The notes: generated by a model from the sequence alone, not told the origin. DNA of 64,000 nucleotides from Desulfosarcina sp. BuS5 (GCF_028752835.1 NZ_CP087952.1:911041-975040); one strand, 5' to 3'; numbered from the stretch's first letter, positions 18,012 through 28,459 are shown. A program made the numbers and translations.

Positions 18012-18394
18012 GGCTGACTCCAAAACTGTTGGGTTATATTGATCAAGTCAGAACTGTCCGCAATTTGCATTGTCATCCTGGCACCGTTCTGATGTTGCAT
18101 CTCGATAATGCCCTTGAAAGGCAAAGGGGCTTGGGCTACATCAAGTTCGATGAAAGATGCCGTCGGCACGGACGGATTTGGTGATATATTCTGGACGTAA
18201 TGCTTTAGCTTGGTATGGTTGAGGCTCAAGGCTTTTGATATACGGTGCAGAGAATAGGCAGGGTATAACGAGGCAGCGGCTTCCCATAATGCTTCCGGAA
18301 TGGCTTTACCTCTATCCCGGCTGTTACGCCATTGTTTAAATTTTTCCCGTACTTCATCCAGACTGTACTCGCCTGAAGGCTGCATAAGATTCAT
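18008..18394 (-). CDS. tnpA: IS66 TnpA (copy e)
   Basis: Intact 128-residue copy, identical to 7276-7662, with AGGAGG upstream. Confidence 0.9.
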   Translation of the reverse strand: MNLMQPSGEYSLDEVREKFKQWRNSRDRGKAIPEALWEAAASLYPAYSLHRISKALSLNHTKLKHYVQNISPNPSVPTASFIELDVAQAPLPFKGIIEMQHQNGARMTMQIADSSDLINITQQFWSQP

Positions 18395-18486
18395 CGGTCA
18401 TCCTCCTTATATAATATTACGTGATTTGAATGACCGATACTACCTTATTTGAATTTGTTTTTCATGCACGCTTGCCGAAAGGACAC

Positions 18487-19815
18487 TTTCAAAGCCTGTT
18501 CGCAAATATTGTTGTCCAAAGGTACACCTGGTTCCCTGAGAAAAAGGGTCAACGCCTCCCAATGTTTGAGCATGTAGCCAATAGCCTGGCCCAGCCCGCT
18601 GTTGGGCTCCACCAAATGTTGGTCTATTTGTTTGTGAAACCAGGTGTTGAGCTTTTTCATCAGCGGACCGCTGTTGTCCTGATGAAACCGCAGCCGTTCT
18701 TCAGCTTCCATGTTCTGTTCTTTGGTAATCTTATCATTTTTATATACCTCTGCGAGGATTTCGAGTACATAACTGCACTCTTCCGGGAAGCTTTGCAGTA
18801 CGTCAACAAACTGTCTTCGTCCATGTGTAAGACAATTTGCCAGCAGAGTTTCGAATTCTTTGGGAACATTTCTGGACAGAGCATCACACATCTGAATGGG
18901 TGGGCTCAGACCAATACGACGCTTAAGTAAATCCATCAAGTTTTCTCCGGCATGCTGACGGCCGGTAAAAAACAGTGCAATTTTATGATCATCGGTTTTT
19001 GACAGTATACCCGTGGTAAATATACCTTTACGTTCCGGGTTATTTTCTTTGTTTTCCTTCATCAGGGACAAAACCTTCATAGTGGTGTCATCATTATGAA
19101 TGATATCGCCCTGAGCGCCCTGACGGATAAATTCCTGATAAATCGGAGTAAGTTCCATTGCCATTTGATCGACAATCTCGAACTGTGTCGATGCAGGCAA
19201 TGGTATGCCAAGACTTTGCTGAAGATCTTTAAGTCTGTTAAATGGCATACCGGTACCATATTTCAAAAGAGCAATCATGGCCTTGGCTTTTGCATCATAT
19301 TTGTCTTCACCCACATTTTCAGGTGTCGATGCGGTGAAAATTGCTCCACAGAGATTACAGCGTAAACGCTGCATTTCATAGACAGTTCCACTTAATGGAG
19401 CGTTTCCGGTGATGCGTATGATTCGCTGCGGCTCCTTTAATTCATATACCTTGCCCTTTAAACATTCAGGGCAGTTGTCTCCAGGTTTAAGAGTATCATG
19501 GAAGACTCTGACTTTTTTTGCCCCGGTATAATTTTTAGCAGGTTTGCGGCCATGACCTTTTTTAGCTTTAACAGAATTCTTCTTTTTTGGGTGAGCCTTT
19601 GTTTTTCCAGTTTTTTCGGTAGTTGCACCAAACAGCATGCGCAACAGCCGTCGTATGGAGGCGGCTTTATTGTCCACACACTGACTTAAAAGGTAGATAG
19701 TGTCAGCCATAGCCTTGATGAGTTCATAGTCCTCAGGTGGCAACAGTTCTTTAACACGCTTTAAAAGAGCATCTAACTGCTTGACGTCCAGGTCTATACG
19801 TTCCGGGGTCTTCAC
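18487..19815 (-). pseudogene. tnpC: IS66 TnpC, N-terminal part (d')
   Basis: Residues 1 to about 443 (ending NNICEQALK) are present. The C-terminus is replaced by the terminus of copy e, adding a few foreign codons. Confidence 0.88.
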
Positions 19816-20690
19816 TGTGTGTCCCCCCGTAAAAGGCTGCGAAAATTTTTGGCTAATGGATATCCCCAAACAGCCTTTATAGATCGGTTCGGTTTAAATG
19901 TCTGATCATTTTTACCCCTGCCGGTGGTGTCTCCAAGATACTTCCAGTTCGCAGCCTTGTAACAGGTACCGGCAAAACGGGTTTTGTCCACAAAAGTTTC
20001 AAGGTACCAGATGGGATGATTGTAGATTTTACGCCAATCCAGGGCCAAGATTTTTATCATGTGACCAAGAAGATGGGAGGCCAGATGTGGTACGCGCACC
20101 CATGGTAGAATTAAAAATCGTGTATTATACGCCAAAAGGTGCAGATTTTTTTTACGCGTCTTCGCATCCCAGCCGATAAACCTGTCCCTGCAGCCTATAT
20201 GCCTCGCTGCAGAAGACCAGGCAAAACATGCTATTGGCCGCCCATCAGTATAAACGATGTATTTCAGCTGTTCGCCCACTGGATGGCAGTAACCCAGATA
20301 ATGGTAATACTCGATCAGGCTGTTGAACATTTTTTCATGCGGGCTTCTGCGTACCTGGCAAAATTCAAGCGGCCGTATTTTGGCTAATTTTGTTTCCAGT
20401 AAAGTTTGATTGATCTGAATTTTTTTAGGTTTTCTACGTTCTACAAATGGATTATGGGGATTACATTTTTTGTCCGGCAGACGTATGAATCCTGCACGGT
20501 GCAGTTCTAACATCATACCCCGACAGACCATATCACGCAATGCCCCATTGGCCTGGACCCAATTCCAGGCTATGCACAGTTTTCTGGAAAGCGCCCGGCG
20601 GCTGGCATCCGGATTTTGAGCAATAAGCTCCTTGATAAAAATAATATCTTTGTCAGTAACGACTCTGCCTCTATACGTAAACATGGGCAT
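19812..20690 (-). CDS. DUF4338 (DruA-like) passenger (copy d')
   Basis: Intact; has the Pro form GYCHPVGEQ, as in copy b. Confidence 0.8.
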   Translation of the reverse strand: MPMFTYRGRVVTDKDIIFIKELIAQNPDASRRALSRKLCIAWNWVQANGALRDMVCRGMMLELHRAGFIRLPDKKCNPHNPFVERRKPKKIQINQTLLETKLAKIRPLEFCQVRRSPHEKMFNSLIEYYHYLGYCHPVGEQLKYIVYTDGRPIACFAWSSAARHIGCRDRFIGWDAKTRKKNLHLLAYNTRFLILPWVRVPHLASHLLGHMIKILALDWRKIYNHPIWYLETFVDKTRFAGTCYKAANWKYLGDTTGRGKNDQTFKPNRSIKAVWGYPLAKNFRSLLRGDTQ

Positions 20691-20737
20691 CAAATATCAC
20701 ATTTTTTACTGGAACGCAAGTCATTAAATATTTTTTT

Positions 20738-21100
20738 CTATTTTTTTACAGGAATTGGCCGCCACAATGGTGCAACATGAGCCTTTACAGGATTACCGTT
20801 CCAGATCAGAAGCTGCAGTTCATGAACGGCCAGAGGCCTGACCGCCTCACCGGATTTGTTTGGCCACCAGTTGAAACGTCCCTTAGACAGCCTTTTCTGA
20901 CACATCCAGAATCCTTGGCCATCATACATAATGATCTTTATGGCAGTTGCCTTTTTATTACGAAAAATAAAAACATACCCTGAAAATGGATCGGAGCGCA
21001 GCACCTGCCGACAAACAGCATTTAGACCGTCGATACCTTTTCTGAAATCCACCGGGTCTATGGCCAGCAGGATACGCATTTGCGGAGTTATCTGAATCAT
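20738..21100 (-). CDS. tnpB: IS66 TnpB (copy d')
   Basis: Intact, identical to the other TnpB copies. Confidence 0.92.
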   Translation of the reverse strand: MIQITPQMRILLAIDPVDFRKGIDGLNAVCRQVLRSDPFSGYVFIFRNKKATAIKIIMYDGQGFWMCQKRLSKGRFNWWPNKSGEAVRPLAVHELQLLIWNGNPVKAHVAPLWRPIPVKK

Positions 21101-21483
21101 GGCTGACTCCAAAACTGTTGGGTTATATTGATCAAGTCAGAACTGTCCGCAATTTGCATTGTCATCCTGGCACCGTTCTGATGTTGCATCTCGATAATGC
21201 CCTTGAAAGGCAAAGGGGCTTGGGCTACATCAAGTTCGATGAAAGATGCCGTCGGCACGGACGGATTTGGTGATATATTCTGGACGTAATGCTTTAGCTT
21301 GGTATGGTTGAGGCTCAAGGCTTTTGATATACGGTGCAGAGAATAGGCAGGGTATAACGAGGCAGCGGCTTCCCATAATGCTTCCGGAATGGCTTTACCT
21401 CTATCCCGGCTGTTACGCCATTGTTTAAATTTTTCCCGTACTTCATCCAGACTGTACTCGCCTGAAGGCTGCATAAGATTCAT
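21097..21483 (-). CDS. tnpA: IS66 TnpA (copy d')
   Basis: Intact, identical to the other TnpA copies. Confidence 0.9.
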   Translation of the reverse strand: MNLMQPSGEYSLDEVREKFKQWRNSRDRGKAIPEALWEAAASLYPAYSLHRISKALSLNHTKLKHYVQNISPNPSVPTASFIELDVAQAPLPFKGIIEMQHQNGARMTMQIADSSDLINITQQFWSQP

Positions 21484-21582
21484 CGGTCATCCTCCTTATA
21501 TAATATTACGTGATTTGAATGACCGATACTACCTTATTTGAATTTGTTTTTCATGCACGCTTGCCGAAAGGACACGATTACC

Positions 21583-21697
21583 ACAGTGGATGATTTCACA
21601 GCTCAAGAGGAATGGTCAAATTGGTTATTTAATTGAGAGTCAATTGGCGAAAAAAGATTTTTTGAATTTGCCGGATGATTACGAAATTGATAGTTAA
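21583..21697 (+). pseudogene. Ribbon-helix-helix-like passenger protein of IS3, second segment
   Basis: Continues the frame from 14307 after removal of one GATTACC: QWMISQLKRNGQIGYLIESQ then LAKKDFLNLPDDYEIDS and TAA at 21695. The clean rejoining of the frame supports a real small gene that was split recently. Confidence 0.6.
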
Positions 21698-21806
21698 GAT
21701 CGGACAAATTAAAGGAAGTAACAGGCAAGATTTATCAGCAATGGTGATCAATGTGAGGTTGTAAAAATAATATATTTTGGTGAATGCCCTATTCAACGTG
21801 CGGCAT

Positions 21807-21953
21807 AAGTTATAAACATATTAATATTGAATTTTAACAGTATGTTAATGAGATACAAAAAAGTTATAAACATTTTATCAATAAGTTATGAACATTTTAG
21901 AATGGTATTATTATTTATTAAATCAATTAGTTAAGTTGTTTATGAACATTTTT
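21807..21953 (+). repeat. Four iteron-like direct repeats
   Basis: AAGTTATAAACATA (21807), AAGTTATAAACATTTT (21861), AAGTTATGAACATTTT (21883) and a variant AAGTTGTTTATGAACATTTT (21933). They sit between the small ribbon-helix-helix-like gene and the IS3 right end in a very AT-rich stretch (21698-22074) with no gene. They could be binding sites for that protein or for the transposase. Confidence 0.6.
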
Positions 21954-22078
21954 ATGATAAACAGAAACATATTTTTTTTATTTACTATTATTTTTTTAAT
22001 TTTCAGGATTATTTATAGCTCAAAAGCGCACCTTAAAAAACCTTGTTTTTTGTCTTGACAATGGGGAGTACCTTAATG

Positions 22079-23849
22079 TCCCGCCTTGCAACGAGTCTGC
22101 CATTGGCAGAAACACAAACATTAAAAGATGGGCGATACAAGGTATCAGGGGAGGATAGCGAAGAGCGAACGAACCTGAGATAAACATTCGGAAGTCTTAG
22201 CAGATCATAGTACCGATGATTAAGAATTGAACTATCTTGATCGGAAAGGTGGGGAAGTGATGCCCAAGCGACCCACTGCAGGGAAGGTGAAGCAGGGTAT
22301 AACGTTTTTTTGGCAGGAATTATGGGAGATACACAGATGTCACAAACCATATCAACAAAAAGCCGAGAAATTGCAAGAACGGTCGCTTGCAATTCCAGAC
22401 CGATAGAATGGGGACAACCACCGGTGTTAACAGGTGGGTCATCCCTTATCAAAATCGAGCTGCTTGCTCAAAGTAATCCTGAACTGGTATTTACATCAGT
22501 AGTCCATCGGATAGACTTTGATTTACTGAAACAATCCTTTCGTAAAATTCGGAAAAGCAAATCTGCAGGAGTGGACAAGGTTACGGCAAAGGAGTATGCC
22601 GAAAATCTTGATCAAAACCTCTATAATCTGTATGAACGACTGCGGAGAGGACAGTACGTTGCGTCTCCTGTAAAGCGTATCTGGATAGACAAGGAAGGAG
22701 GGAAAAAGCGTCCAATTGGCATACCTGTACTTGAGGATAAAATTGTCCAGAAAGCAGCAGCAGCCATATTGAATGTCATATTTGACAGGAATTTTTACAA
22801 TTTTTCCCATGCATTCAGAAAAGGTCGGAGCCAACACATGGCAATCAAAGATTTACGTGAGCAATGCTTGAAGCAGAATATCAGCTGGATAGTAAGCGCA
22901 GATATTACAGGACTATTTGACAATATTAATCACGAGTTACTTAAAGACATGATACGTCGGAGAGTAAGTGACGGCGGAATGATTCGCCTGATAGGGAAGT
23001 GGTTGAATGCAGGCGTAATGGAGGAAGGCAACCTGACGTACTCTGAAACGGGCACTCCACAGGGAGGAGTAATTTCCCCTGTGCTCAGTAATATCTTTCT
23101 TCATTATGTTTTAGATGACTGGTACGTGAAAGAAGTGATCCCCCGGATGAAAGGGAGATGCTCCATCATACGCTGGGCGGATGATTTCATCCTCGGGTTC
23201 GAGTATGAAAAAGACGCATTGCGTGTCATGGATGTATTACCCAGGCGGTTCGAACAGTTCGAGCTGTCACTTCACCCGGAAAAGACAAAACTGATTCGAT
23301 TTTCCAAACGCATTAGCGGAAAGGGAAACGGGACGTTTGATTTTTTAGGGTTTACATTTTACTGGTCAAAATCATTAAAAGGGTACATGGTAATAAAGAA
23401 AAAGACGGCAAGAAAGCGTTCAAGCCGTTTTATGAAGAGAATATGGATATGGTGCAAGGATAACCGTCATAAGCCAATGGCCGAGCAGTATGAGATTCTT
23501 TGCAGTAAACTGCGAGGTTTTTACCAGTACTTTGGAGTAATAAGTAACTACAAAGTGCTGGAAGTTGTGTTTGAATATACTGAGAAAGCATGGCGTCGAT
23601 GGTTAAGCCGAAGAAGTCACAAGGGCGAAGTAATGTTCGAGGACTTGCGCACAACATACCCACTGCCATTACCCAGAATAGTCCATAATATTTGATGCCG
23701 TAAGGGCTGCAAAGTTATACGCCAAACGGGGTGTCGCCTGTTTGGTTGATAATCCGGTAAAAAGGATTTGAACCGAGGAACCGTATGAGGGAAATCTTCA
23801 CGTACGGGTCTGTAGGGGGGGCGTCGGGTAACCGATGCTCCTACCTGGA
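22079..23849 (+). mobile_element. Group II intron copy A, 3' part
   Basis: Bases 499-2269 of the intron, resuming after the IS3 element. The 3' end at 23849 is followed by the attC 3' portion. Confidence 0.9.
22322..23695 (+). CDS. ltrA: Group II intron reverse transcriptase/maturase (copy A)
   Basis: Identical to the protein at 9844-11217 (457 residues, RWADDF active site, no HNH domain). The gene is intact, but its host intron is interrupted upstream in the ribozyme, so this copy can only act in trans. Confidence 0.9.
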   Translation: MGDTQMSQTISTKSREIARTVACNSRPIEWGQPPVLTGGSSLIKIELLAQSNPELVFTSVVHRIDFDLLKQSFRKIRKSKSAGVDKVTAKEYAENLDQNLYNLYERLRRGQYVASPVKRIWIDKEGGKKRPIGIPVLEDKIVQKAAAAILNVIFDRNFYNFSHAFRKGRSQHMAIKDLREQCLKQNISWIVSADITGLFDNINHELLKDMIRRRVSDGGMIRLIGKWLNAGVMEEGNLTYSETGTPQGGVISPVLSNIFLHYVLDDWYVKEVIPRMKGRCSIIRWADDFILGFEYEKDALRVMDVLPRRFEQFELSLHPEKTKLIRFSKRISGKGNGTFDFLGFTFYWSKSLKGYMVIKKKTARKRSSRFMKRIWIWCKDNRHKPMAEQYEILCSKLRGFYQYFGVISNYKVLEVVFEYTEKAWRRWLSRRSHKGEVMFEDLRTTYPLPLPRIVHNI

Positions 23850-23961
23850 ACCCGACCGCCAACCGCGGTGCTTTTTTTGAAACGCTCTCTTCCGCATAAA
23901 TGTTGTCGTTTGCGGAAGGTCTTGCCCCGCATGTTGGCGGCCGGTGAGTTCATCGTTAGTG
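23850..23961 (+). other. attC site, 3' portion (after intron A)
   Basis: ACCCGACCGCCAACCGCGG pairs with GTTGGCGGCCGG near 23931-23942; the inner arms CTTCCGC/GCGGAAG and the end CATCGTTAGTG complete the site. Nearly identical to 328-432 and 52826-52937, as expected for one sedentary integron. The crossover G is at 23955. Confidence 0.75.
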
Positions 23962-24000
23962 ATCAAATATAATAAGTAATCATAGAGTTGGAGTAAATAT

Positions 24001-24663
24001 ATGGCGTATGTTAATGAAAGACCTAATATCCCCGCAGAAATCCGAAGATCCGTAGAAGTTGAGGCTGGTCATACTTGTTCTGTTAAAAATTGTATAGAAC
24101 ATAGTTACTTAGAAATACATCACATCAATGAGAATCGAAAAGACAATAGAAGAGAGAACCTTATATTACTTTGTGATAAACATCATAAAATGGCGCATAA
24201 GGGTATTATTGATAGAAAAGCTCTTAAGGAATACAAAAAACTTTTATCTGAAAATAATATCTCAACAGCTGTAAATGTTGACTTAGAGGAAATTAAAAGG
24301 GTTAAAGAATTTATCACAGAGTATCAGTATTTGTTCTCATGCTTATTTCAAAATGGTAGAGAGAACGCTTATTTCTTCGACTCACAAGCCTTTTCCCTTC
24401 TTGATTGTTTATTCAATATTGCTTGGATTGCAAATCCATTAAGGTCCTTTAACTCAAGAGCCCAAAAACTACAAGACGAAATTATTCACAATCTTCAACA
24501 GATTTATCATTCGTTTGATTTAGATAAGTATCAAGACATCGGGAAATCCTTAAAATATATGGCTCCTTATAATTTACCTAACCGAGATGAAGATATAGAG
24601 AATCGTAGGGAAAATATGGAAAAATGGATTCGTAAAATTTATGAATGTTCAGACGAAATCTGA
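24001..24663 (+). CDS. HNH endonuclease-domain cassette protein
   Basis: 220 residues. The N-terminal HNH domain (about 20-70) has Cys-x4-Cys (TCSVKNC), EIHHINENRKDNRRENLILLCDKHHKMAHKG, with the HH, N and H residues of the nuclease fold. The remaining 140 residues are helical with no recognised domain. An AGTTGGAG-type ribosome site precedes the ATG. It starts 45 bases after the attC crossover, so it is a cassette gene; its own attC is missing because a transposase fragment begins within 30 bp of the stop. A defence or restriction role is plausible but unproven. Confidence 0.8.
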   Translation: MAYVNERPNIPAEIRRSVEVEAGHTCSVKNCIEHSYLEIHHINENRKDNRRENLILLCDKHHKMAHKGIIDRKALKEYKKLLSENNISTAVNVDLEEIKRVKEFITEYQYLFSCLFQNGRENAYFFDSQAFSLLDCLFNIAWIANPLRSFNSRAQKLQDEIIHNLQQIYHSFDLDKYQDIGKSLKYMAPYNLPNRDEDIENRRENMEKWIRKIYECSDEI

Positions 24664-24692
24664 GCTGTATGGTGGACATTTTGTCGACGACT

Positions 24693-25488
24693 TTATTGGA
24701 CACTTTTTAAAAAATCGTACTGATTTTTAGCGCGCAGAAAAACACTACGATTATTCCACCACAAGGTTTTATTTTTACCTTTTTCTTTTAAGGATAAAAG
24801 CATTTTTGAGACATGATCTTCAATAGTCCCTTTTTTTTGCCAGTCCAAAAGAGTCAATATTAAGTTGCCGGAATGATCCTGCTCAATTTTACAGTTTCTT
24901 TTTTCAAATAGAAGCGTACGCATTTTTTGGAGGGTACATTTATTGCCATCAACTTTATTATAATACTGCCCCCCTAATTCTTTTAAAAAATACTCATAAG
25001 CAAGCCTGGCTACCATAACACAATAAAATTCAAATTCAACTTTTACTGGATCAAGACCAAAAATCTCATCTATAAAATAACTGGAAACAAGATCCTTGAT
25101 CCCATTTTCAATAACCCAACGAAAACGATATTTACGGAGAATGTCTTTTGAATGAAGTTGCAGGTTGGTAGAACTAAAACACCGTATGTTTTCAGTTTTT
25201 TTTTCTCGATCTCTAAGAATAACAATTTTCATTTCAAGCCCTGTTTTGGGTAATTTGACTTGTATTGCCTTGAATTCGTCATCCTTGTTAAAGGGTTCCC
25301 ATTCTTCATCGCTGTCTGTAGCAGGTTTGATTAATTTAAGAATTTGTTTATTTTTTTTTAGACAAATAAAAATATCACCATTTTTAAAAACAACCTTCTT
25401 ATAATAATGGAAGTCTTTTTCTTTGGTATATTCTGAATCAATATAAAGTTCTTGTACGGCTAAGGGATCTAAAATTGGAAGAATATTT
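24693..25488 (-). pseudogene. DDE transposase, N-terminally truncated (IS4-like)
   Basis: About 265 residues. RKYRFRWVIENGIKDLVSSYF carries the glutamate of the DDE triad in an R-W-IE context typical of IS4-type transposases, and a second acidic motif is IDSEYTKE near the start. The N-terminus is removed by the IS66 terminus at 25489. The element's outer end probably lies at 24665-24692, where TGGTGGACATTTTG begins; no matching partner end is in the window. Confidence 0.65.
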
Positions 25489-25614
25489 GTGTCCTTTCGG
25501 CAAGCGTGCATAGCGCAAAAAAAAATTTGGCGTAGGTAAGCAGTCAGCGGTTAGGTGCCTGTTTTTTGCAGGCACCCGGCTGATCAATCAGGATGGAAAT
25601 ATTAAAAAGTGATT

Positions 25615-27174
25615 TTATGCTTCAGGATTGTCCGGTTCAATCAGTGCGGATTTATAATTCCACGGCATCCATTTATCTGGGGATTCTGACAACTCAGAGG
25701 CATGTTCCAGCAGTGCTGTCAGGTAATCAAAAGGATTGGTACCGGATAAATTACAGGTATGAATCAGACTCATGAACAGATCACCTACCATGGCACCATG
25801 CTCAGTTTTATAAAACAGAGCATTCTTGCGATGCAGAACGACCTTTTTCAAAGCCTGTTCGCAAATATTGTTGTCCAAAGGTACACCTGGTTCCCTGAGA
25901 AAAAGGGTCAACGCCTCCCAATGTTTGAGCATGTAGCCAATAGCCTGGCCCAGCCCGCTGTTGGGCTCCACCAAATGTTGGTCTATTTGTTTGTGAAACC
26001 AGGTGTTGAGCTTTTTCATCAGCGGACCGCTGTTGTCCTGATGAAACCGTAGCCGTTCTTCAGCTTCCATGTTCTGTTCTTTGGTAATCTTATCATTTTT
26101 ATATACCTCTGCGAGGATTTCGAGTACATAACTGCACTCTTCCGGGAAGCTTTGCAGTACGTCAACAAACTGTCTTCGTCCATGTGTAAGACAATTTGCC
26201 AGCAGAGTTTCGAATTCTTTGGGAACATTTCTGGACAGAGCATCACACATCTGAATGGGTGGGCTCAGACCAATACGACGCTTAAGTAAATCCATCAAGT
26301 TTTCTCCGGCATGCTGACGGCCGGTAAAAAACAGTGCAATTTTATGATCATCGGTTTTTGACAGTATACCCGTGGTAAATATACCTTTACGTTCCGGGTT
26401 ATTTTCTTTGTTTTCCTTCATCAGGGACAAAACCTTCATAGTGGTGTCATCATTATGAATGATATCGCCCTGAGCGCCCTGACGGATAAATTCCTGATAA
26501 ATCGGAGTAAGTTCCATTGCCATTTGATCGACAATCTCGAACTGTGTCGATGCAGGCAATGGTATGCCAAGACTTTGCTGAAGATCTTTAAGTCTGTTAA
26601 ATGGCATACCGGTACCATATTTCAAAAGAGCAATCATGGCCTTGGCTTTTGCATCATATTTGTCTTCACCCACATTTTCAGGTGTCGATGCGGTGAAAAT
26701 TGCTCCACAGAGATTACAGCGTAAACGCTGCATTTCATAGACAGTTCCACTTAATGGAGCGTTTCCGGTGATGCGTATGATTCGCTGCGGCTCCTTTAAT
26801 TCATATACCTTGCCCTTTAAACATTCAGGGCAGTTGTCTCCAGGTTTAAGAGTATCATGGAAGACTCTGACTTTTTTTGCCCCGGTATAATTTTTAGCAG
26901 GTTTGCGGCCATGACCTTTTTTAGCTTTAACAGAATTCTTCTTTTTTGGGTGAGCCTTTGTTTTTCCAGTTTTTTCGGTAGTTGCACCAAACAGCATGCG
27001 CAACAGCCGTCGTATGGAGGCGGCTTTATTGTCCACACACTGACTTAAAAGGTAGATAGTGTCAGCCATAGCCTTGATGAGTTCATAGTCCTCAGGTGGC
27101 AACAGTTCTTTAACACGCTTTAAAAGAGCATCTAACTGCTTGACGTCCAGGTCTATACGTTCCGGGGTCTTCAC
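25615..27174 (-). CDS. tnpC: IS66 TnpC transposase (copy h)
   Basis: Intact 519-residue copy with GTG start overlapping the DUF4338 stop; same motifs as copy e. Confidence 0.93.
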   Translation of the reverse strand: MKTPERIDLDVKQLDALLKRVKELLPPEDYELIKAMADTIYLLSQCVDNKAASIRRLLRMLFGATTEKTGKTKAHPKKKNSVKAKKGHGRKPAKNYTGAKKVRVFHDTLKPGDNCPECLKGKVYELKEPQRIIRITGNAPLSGTVYEMQRLRCNLCGAIFTASTPENVGEDKYDAKAKAMIALLKYGTGMPFNRLKDLQQSLGIPLPASTQFEIVDQMAMELTPIYQEFIRQGAQGDIIHNDDTTMKVLSLMKENKENNPERKGIFTTGILSKTDDHKIALFFTGRQHAGENLMDLLKRRIGLSPPIQMCDALSRNVPKEFETLLANCLTHGRRQFVDVLQSFPEECSYVLEILAEVYKNDKITKEQNMEAEERLRFHQDNSGPLMKKLNTWFHKQIDQHLVEPNSGLGQAIGYMLKHWEALTLFLREPGVPLDNNICEQALKKVVLHRKNALFYKTEHGAMVGDLFMSLIHTCNLSGTNPFDYLTALLEHASELSESPDKWMPWNYKSALIEPDNPEA

Positions 27175-28049
27175 TGTGTGTCCCCCCGTAAAAGGCTGCG
27201 AAAATTTTTGGCTAATGGATATCCCCAAACAGCCTTTATAGATCGGTTCGGTTTAAATGTCTGATCATTTTTACCCCTGCCGGTGGTGTCTCCAAGATAC
27301 TTCCAGTTCGCAGCCTTGTAACAGGTACCGGCAAAACGGGTTTTGTCCACAAAAGTTTCAAGGTACCAGATGGGATGATTGTAGATTTTACGCCAATCCA
27401 GGGCCAAGATTTTTATCATGTGACCAAGAAGATGGGAGGCCAGATGTGGTACGCGCACCCATGGTAGAATTAAAAATCGTGTATTATACGCCAAAAGGTG
27501 CAGATTTTTTTTACGCGTCTTCGCATCCCAGCCGATAAACCTGTCCCTGCAGCCTATATGCCTCGCTGCAGAAGACCAGGCAAAACATGCTATTGGCCGC
27601 CCATCAGTATAAACGATGTATTTCAGCTGTTCGCCCACTGAATGGCAGTAACCCAGATAATGGTAATACTCGATCAGGCTGTTGAACATTTTTTCATGCG
27701 GGCTTCTGCGTACCTGGCAAAATTCAAGCGGCCGTATTTTGGCTAATTTTGTTTCCAGTAAAGTTTGATTGATCTGAATTTTTTTAGGTTTTCTACGTTC
27801 TACAAATGGATTATGGGGATTACATTTTTTGTCCGGCAGACGTATGAATCCTGCACGGTGCAGTTCTAACATCATACCCCGACAGACCATATCACGCAAT
27901 GCCCCATTGGCCTGGACCCAATTCCAGGCTATGCACAGTTTTCTGGAAAGCGCCCGGCGGCTGGCATCCGGATTTTGAGCAATAAGCTCCTTGATAAAAA
28001 TAATATCTTTGTCAGTAACGACTCTGCCTCTATACGTAAACATGGGCAT
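27171..28049 (-). CDS. DUF4338 (DruA-like) passenger (copy h)
   Basis: Intact; the Ser form (GYCHSVGEQ), as in copy e, which suggests these two copies are closest relatives. Confidence 0.8.
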   Translation of the reverse strand: MPMFTYRGRVVTDKDIIFIKELIAQNPDASRRALSRKLCIAWNWVQANGALRDMVCRGMMLELHRAGFIRLPDKKCNPHNPFVERRKPKKIQINQTLLETKLAKIRPLEFCQVRRSPHEKMFNSLIEYYHYLGYCHSVGEQLKYIVYTDGRPIACFAWSSAARHIGCRDRFIGWDAKTRKKNLHLLAYNTRFLILPWVRVPHLASHLLGHMIKILALDWRKIYNHPIWYLETFVDKTRFAGTCYKAANWKYLGDTTGRGKNDQTFKPNRSIKAVWGYPLAKNFRSLLRGDTQ

Positions 28050-28096
28050 CAAATATCACATTTTTTACTGGAACGCAAGTCATTAAATATTTTTTT

Positions 28097-28459
28097 CTAT
28101 TTTTTTACAGGAATTGGCCGCCACAATGGTGCAACATGAGCCTTTACAGGATTACCGTTCCAGATCAGAAGCTGCAGTTCATGAACGGCCAGAGGCCTGA
28201 CCGCCTCACCGGATTTGTTTGGCCACCAGTTGAAACGTCCCTTAGACAGCCTTTTCTGACACATCCAGAATCCTTGGCCATCATACATAATGATCTTTAT
28301 GGCAGTTGCCTTTTTATTACGAAAAATAAAAACATACCCTGAAAATGGATCGGAGCGCAGCACCTGCCGACAAACAGCATTTAGACCGTCGATACCTTTT
28401 CTGAAATCCACCGGGTCTATGGCCAGCAGGATACGCATTTGCGGAGTTATCTGAATCAT
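28097..28459 (-). CDS. tnpB: IS66 TnpB (copy h)
   Basis: Intact copy, identical to the others. Confidence 0.92.
   Translation of the reverse strand: MIQITPQMRILLAIDPVDFRKGIDGLNAVCRQVLRSDPFSGYVFIFRNKKATAIKIIMYDGQGFWMCQKRLSKGRFNWWPNKSGEAVRPLAVHELQLLIWNGNPVKAHVAPLWRPIPVKK

Larger units (their letters stand above)
15041..18486 (-). mobile_element. IS66 element, complete copy (e)
   Basis: 3446 bp with both termini and all four genes intact, nested inside another IS66. The flanking IS66 pieces overlap: bases 358-733 of the element are present on both sides (376 bp). The arrangement is therefore not a simple insertion with an 8-bp duplication. Confidence 0.93.
18487..21575 (-). mobile_element. IS66 element lacking its first 357 bases (d')
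   Basis: Equals bases 358-3446 of the element and ends with the terminus at 21575, next to the GATTACC duplication. Together with 14308-15040 it forms the outer IS66 of this cluster. Confidence 0.9.
5891..22074 (+). mobile_element. IS3-family element carrying two IS66 clusters
   Basis: Inserted in intron A with the 4-bp duplication AATG (5887-5890 and 22075-22078). The ends are TATAATACTCCCCAAAAAC and, inverted, AAGGTACTCCCCATTGTC. Removing the two IS66 clusters and their target duplications (6901 and 7275 bp) leaves about 2.0 kb. That residue holds orfA, orfB, a small ribbon-helix-helix gene and a repeat-rich tail. This is long for IS3 because of the passenger region. Confidence 0.8.

Noticed and set aside
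25165-25404. Plus-strand frame inside the truncated transposase
   Set aside because: Shadow of the minus-strand transposase frame.
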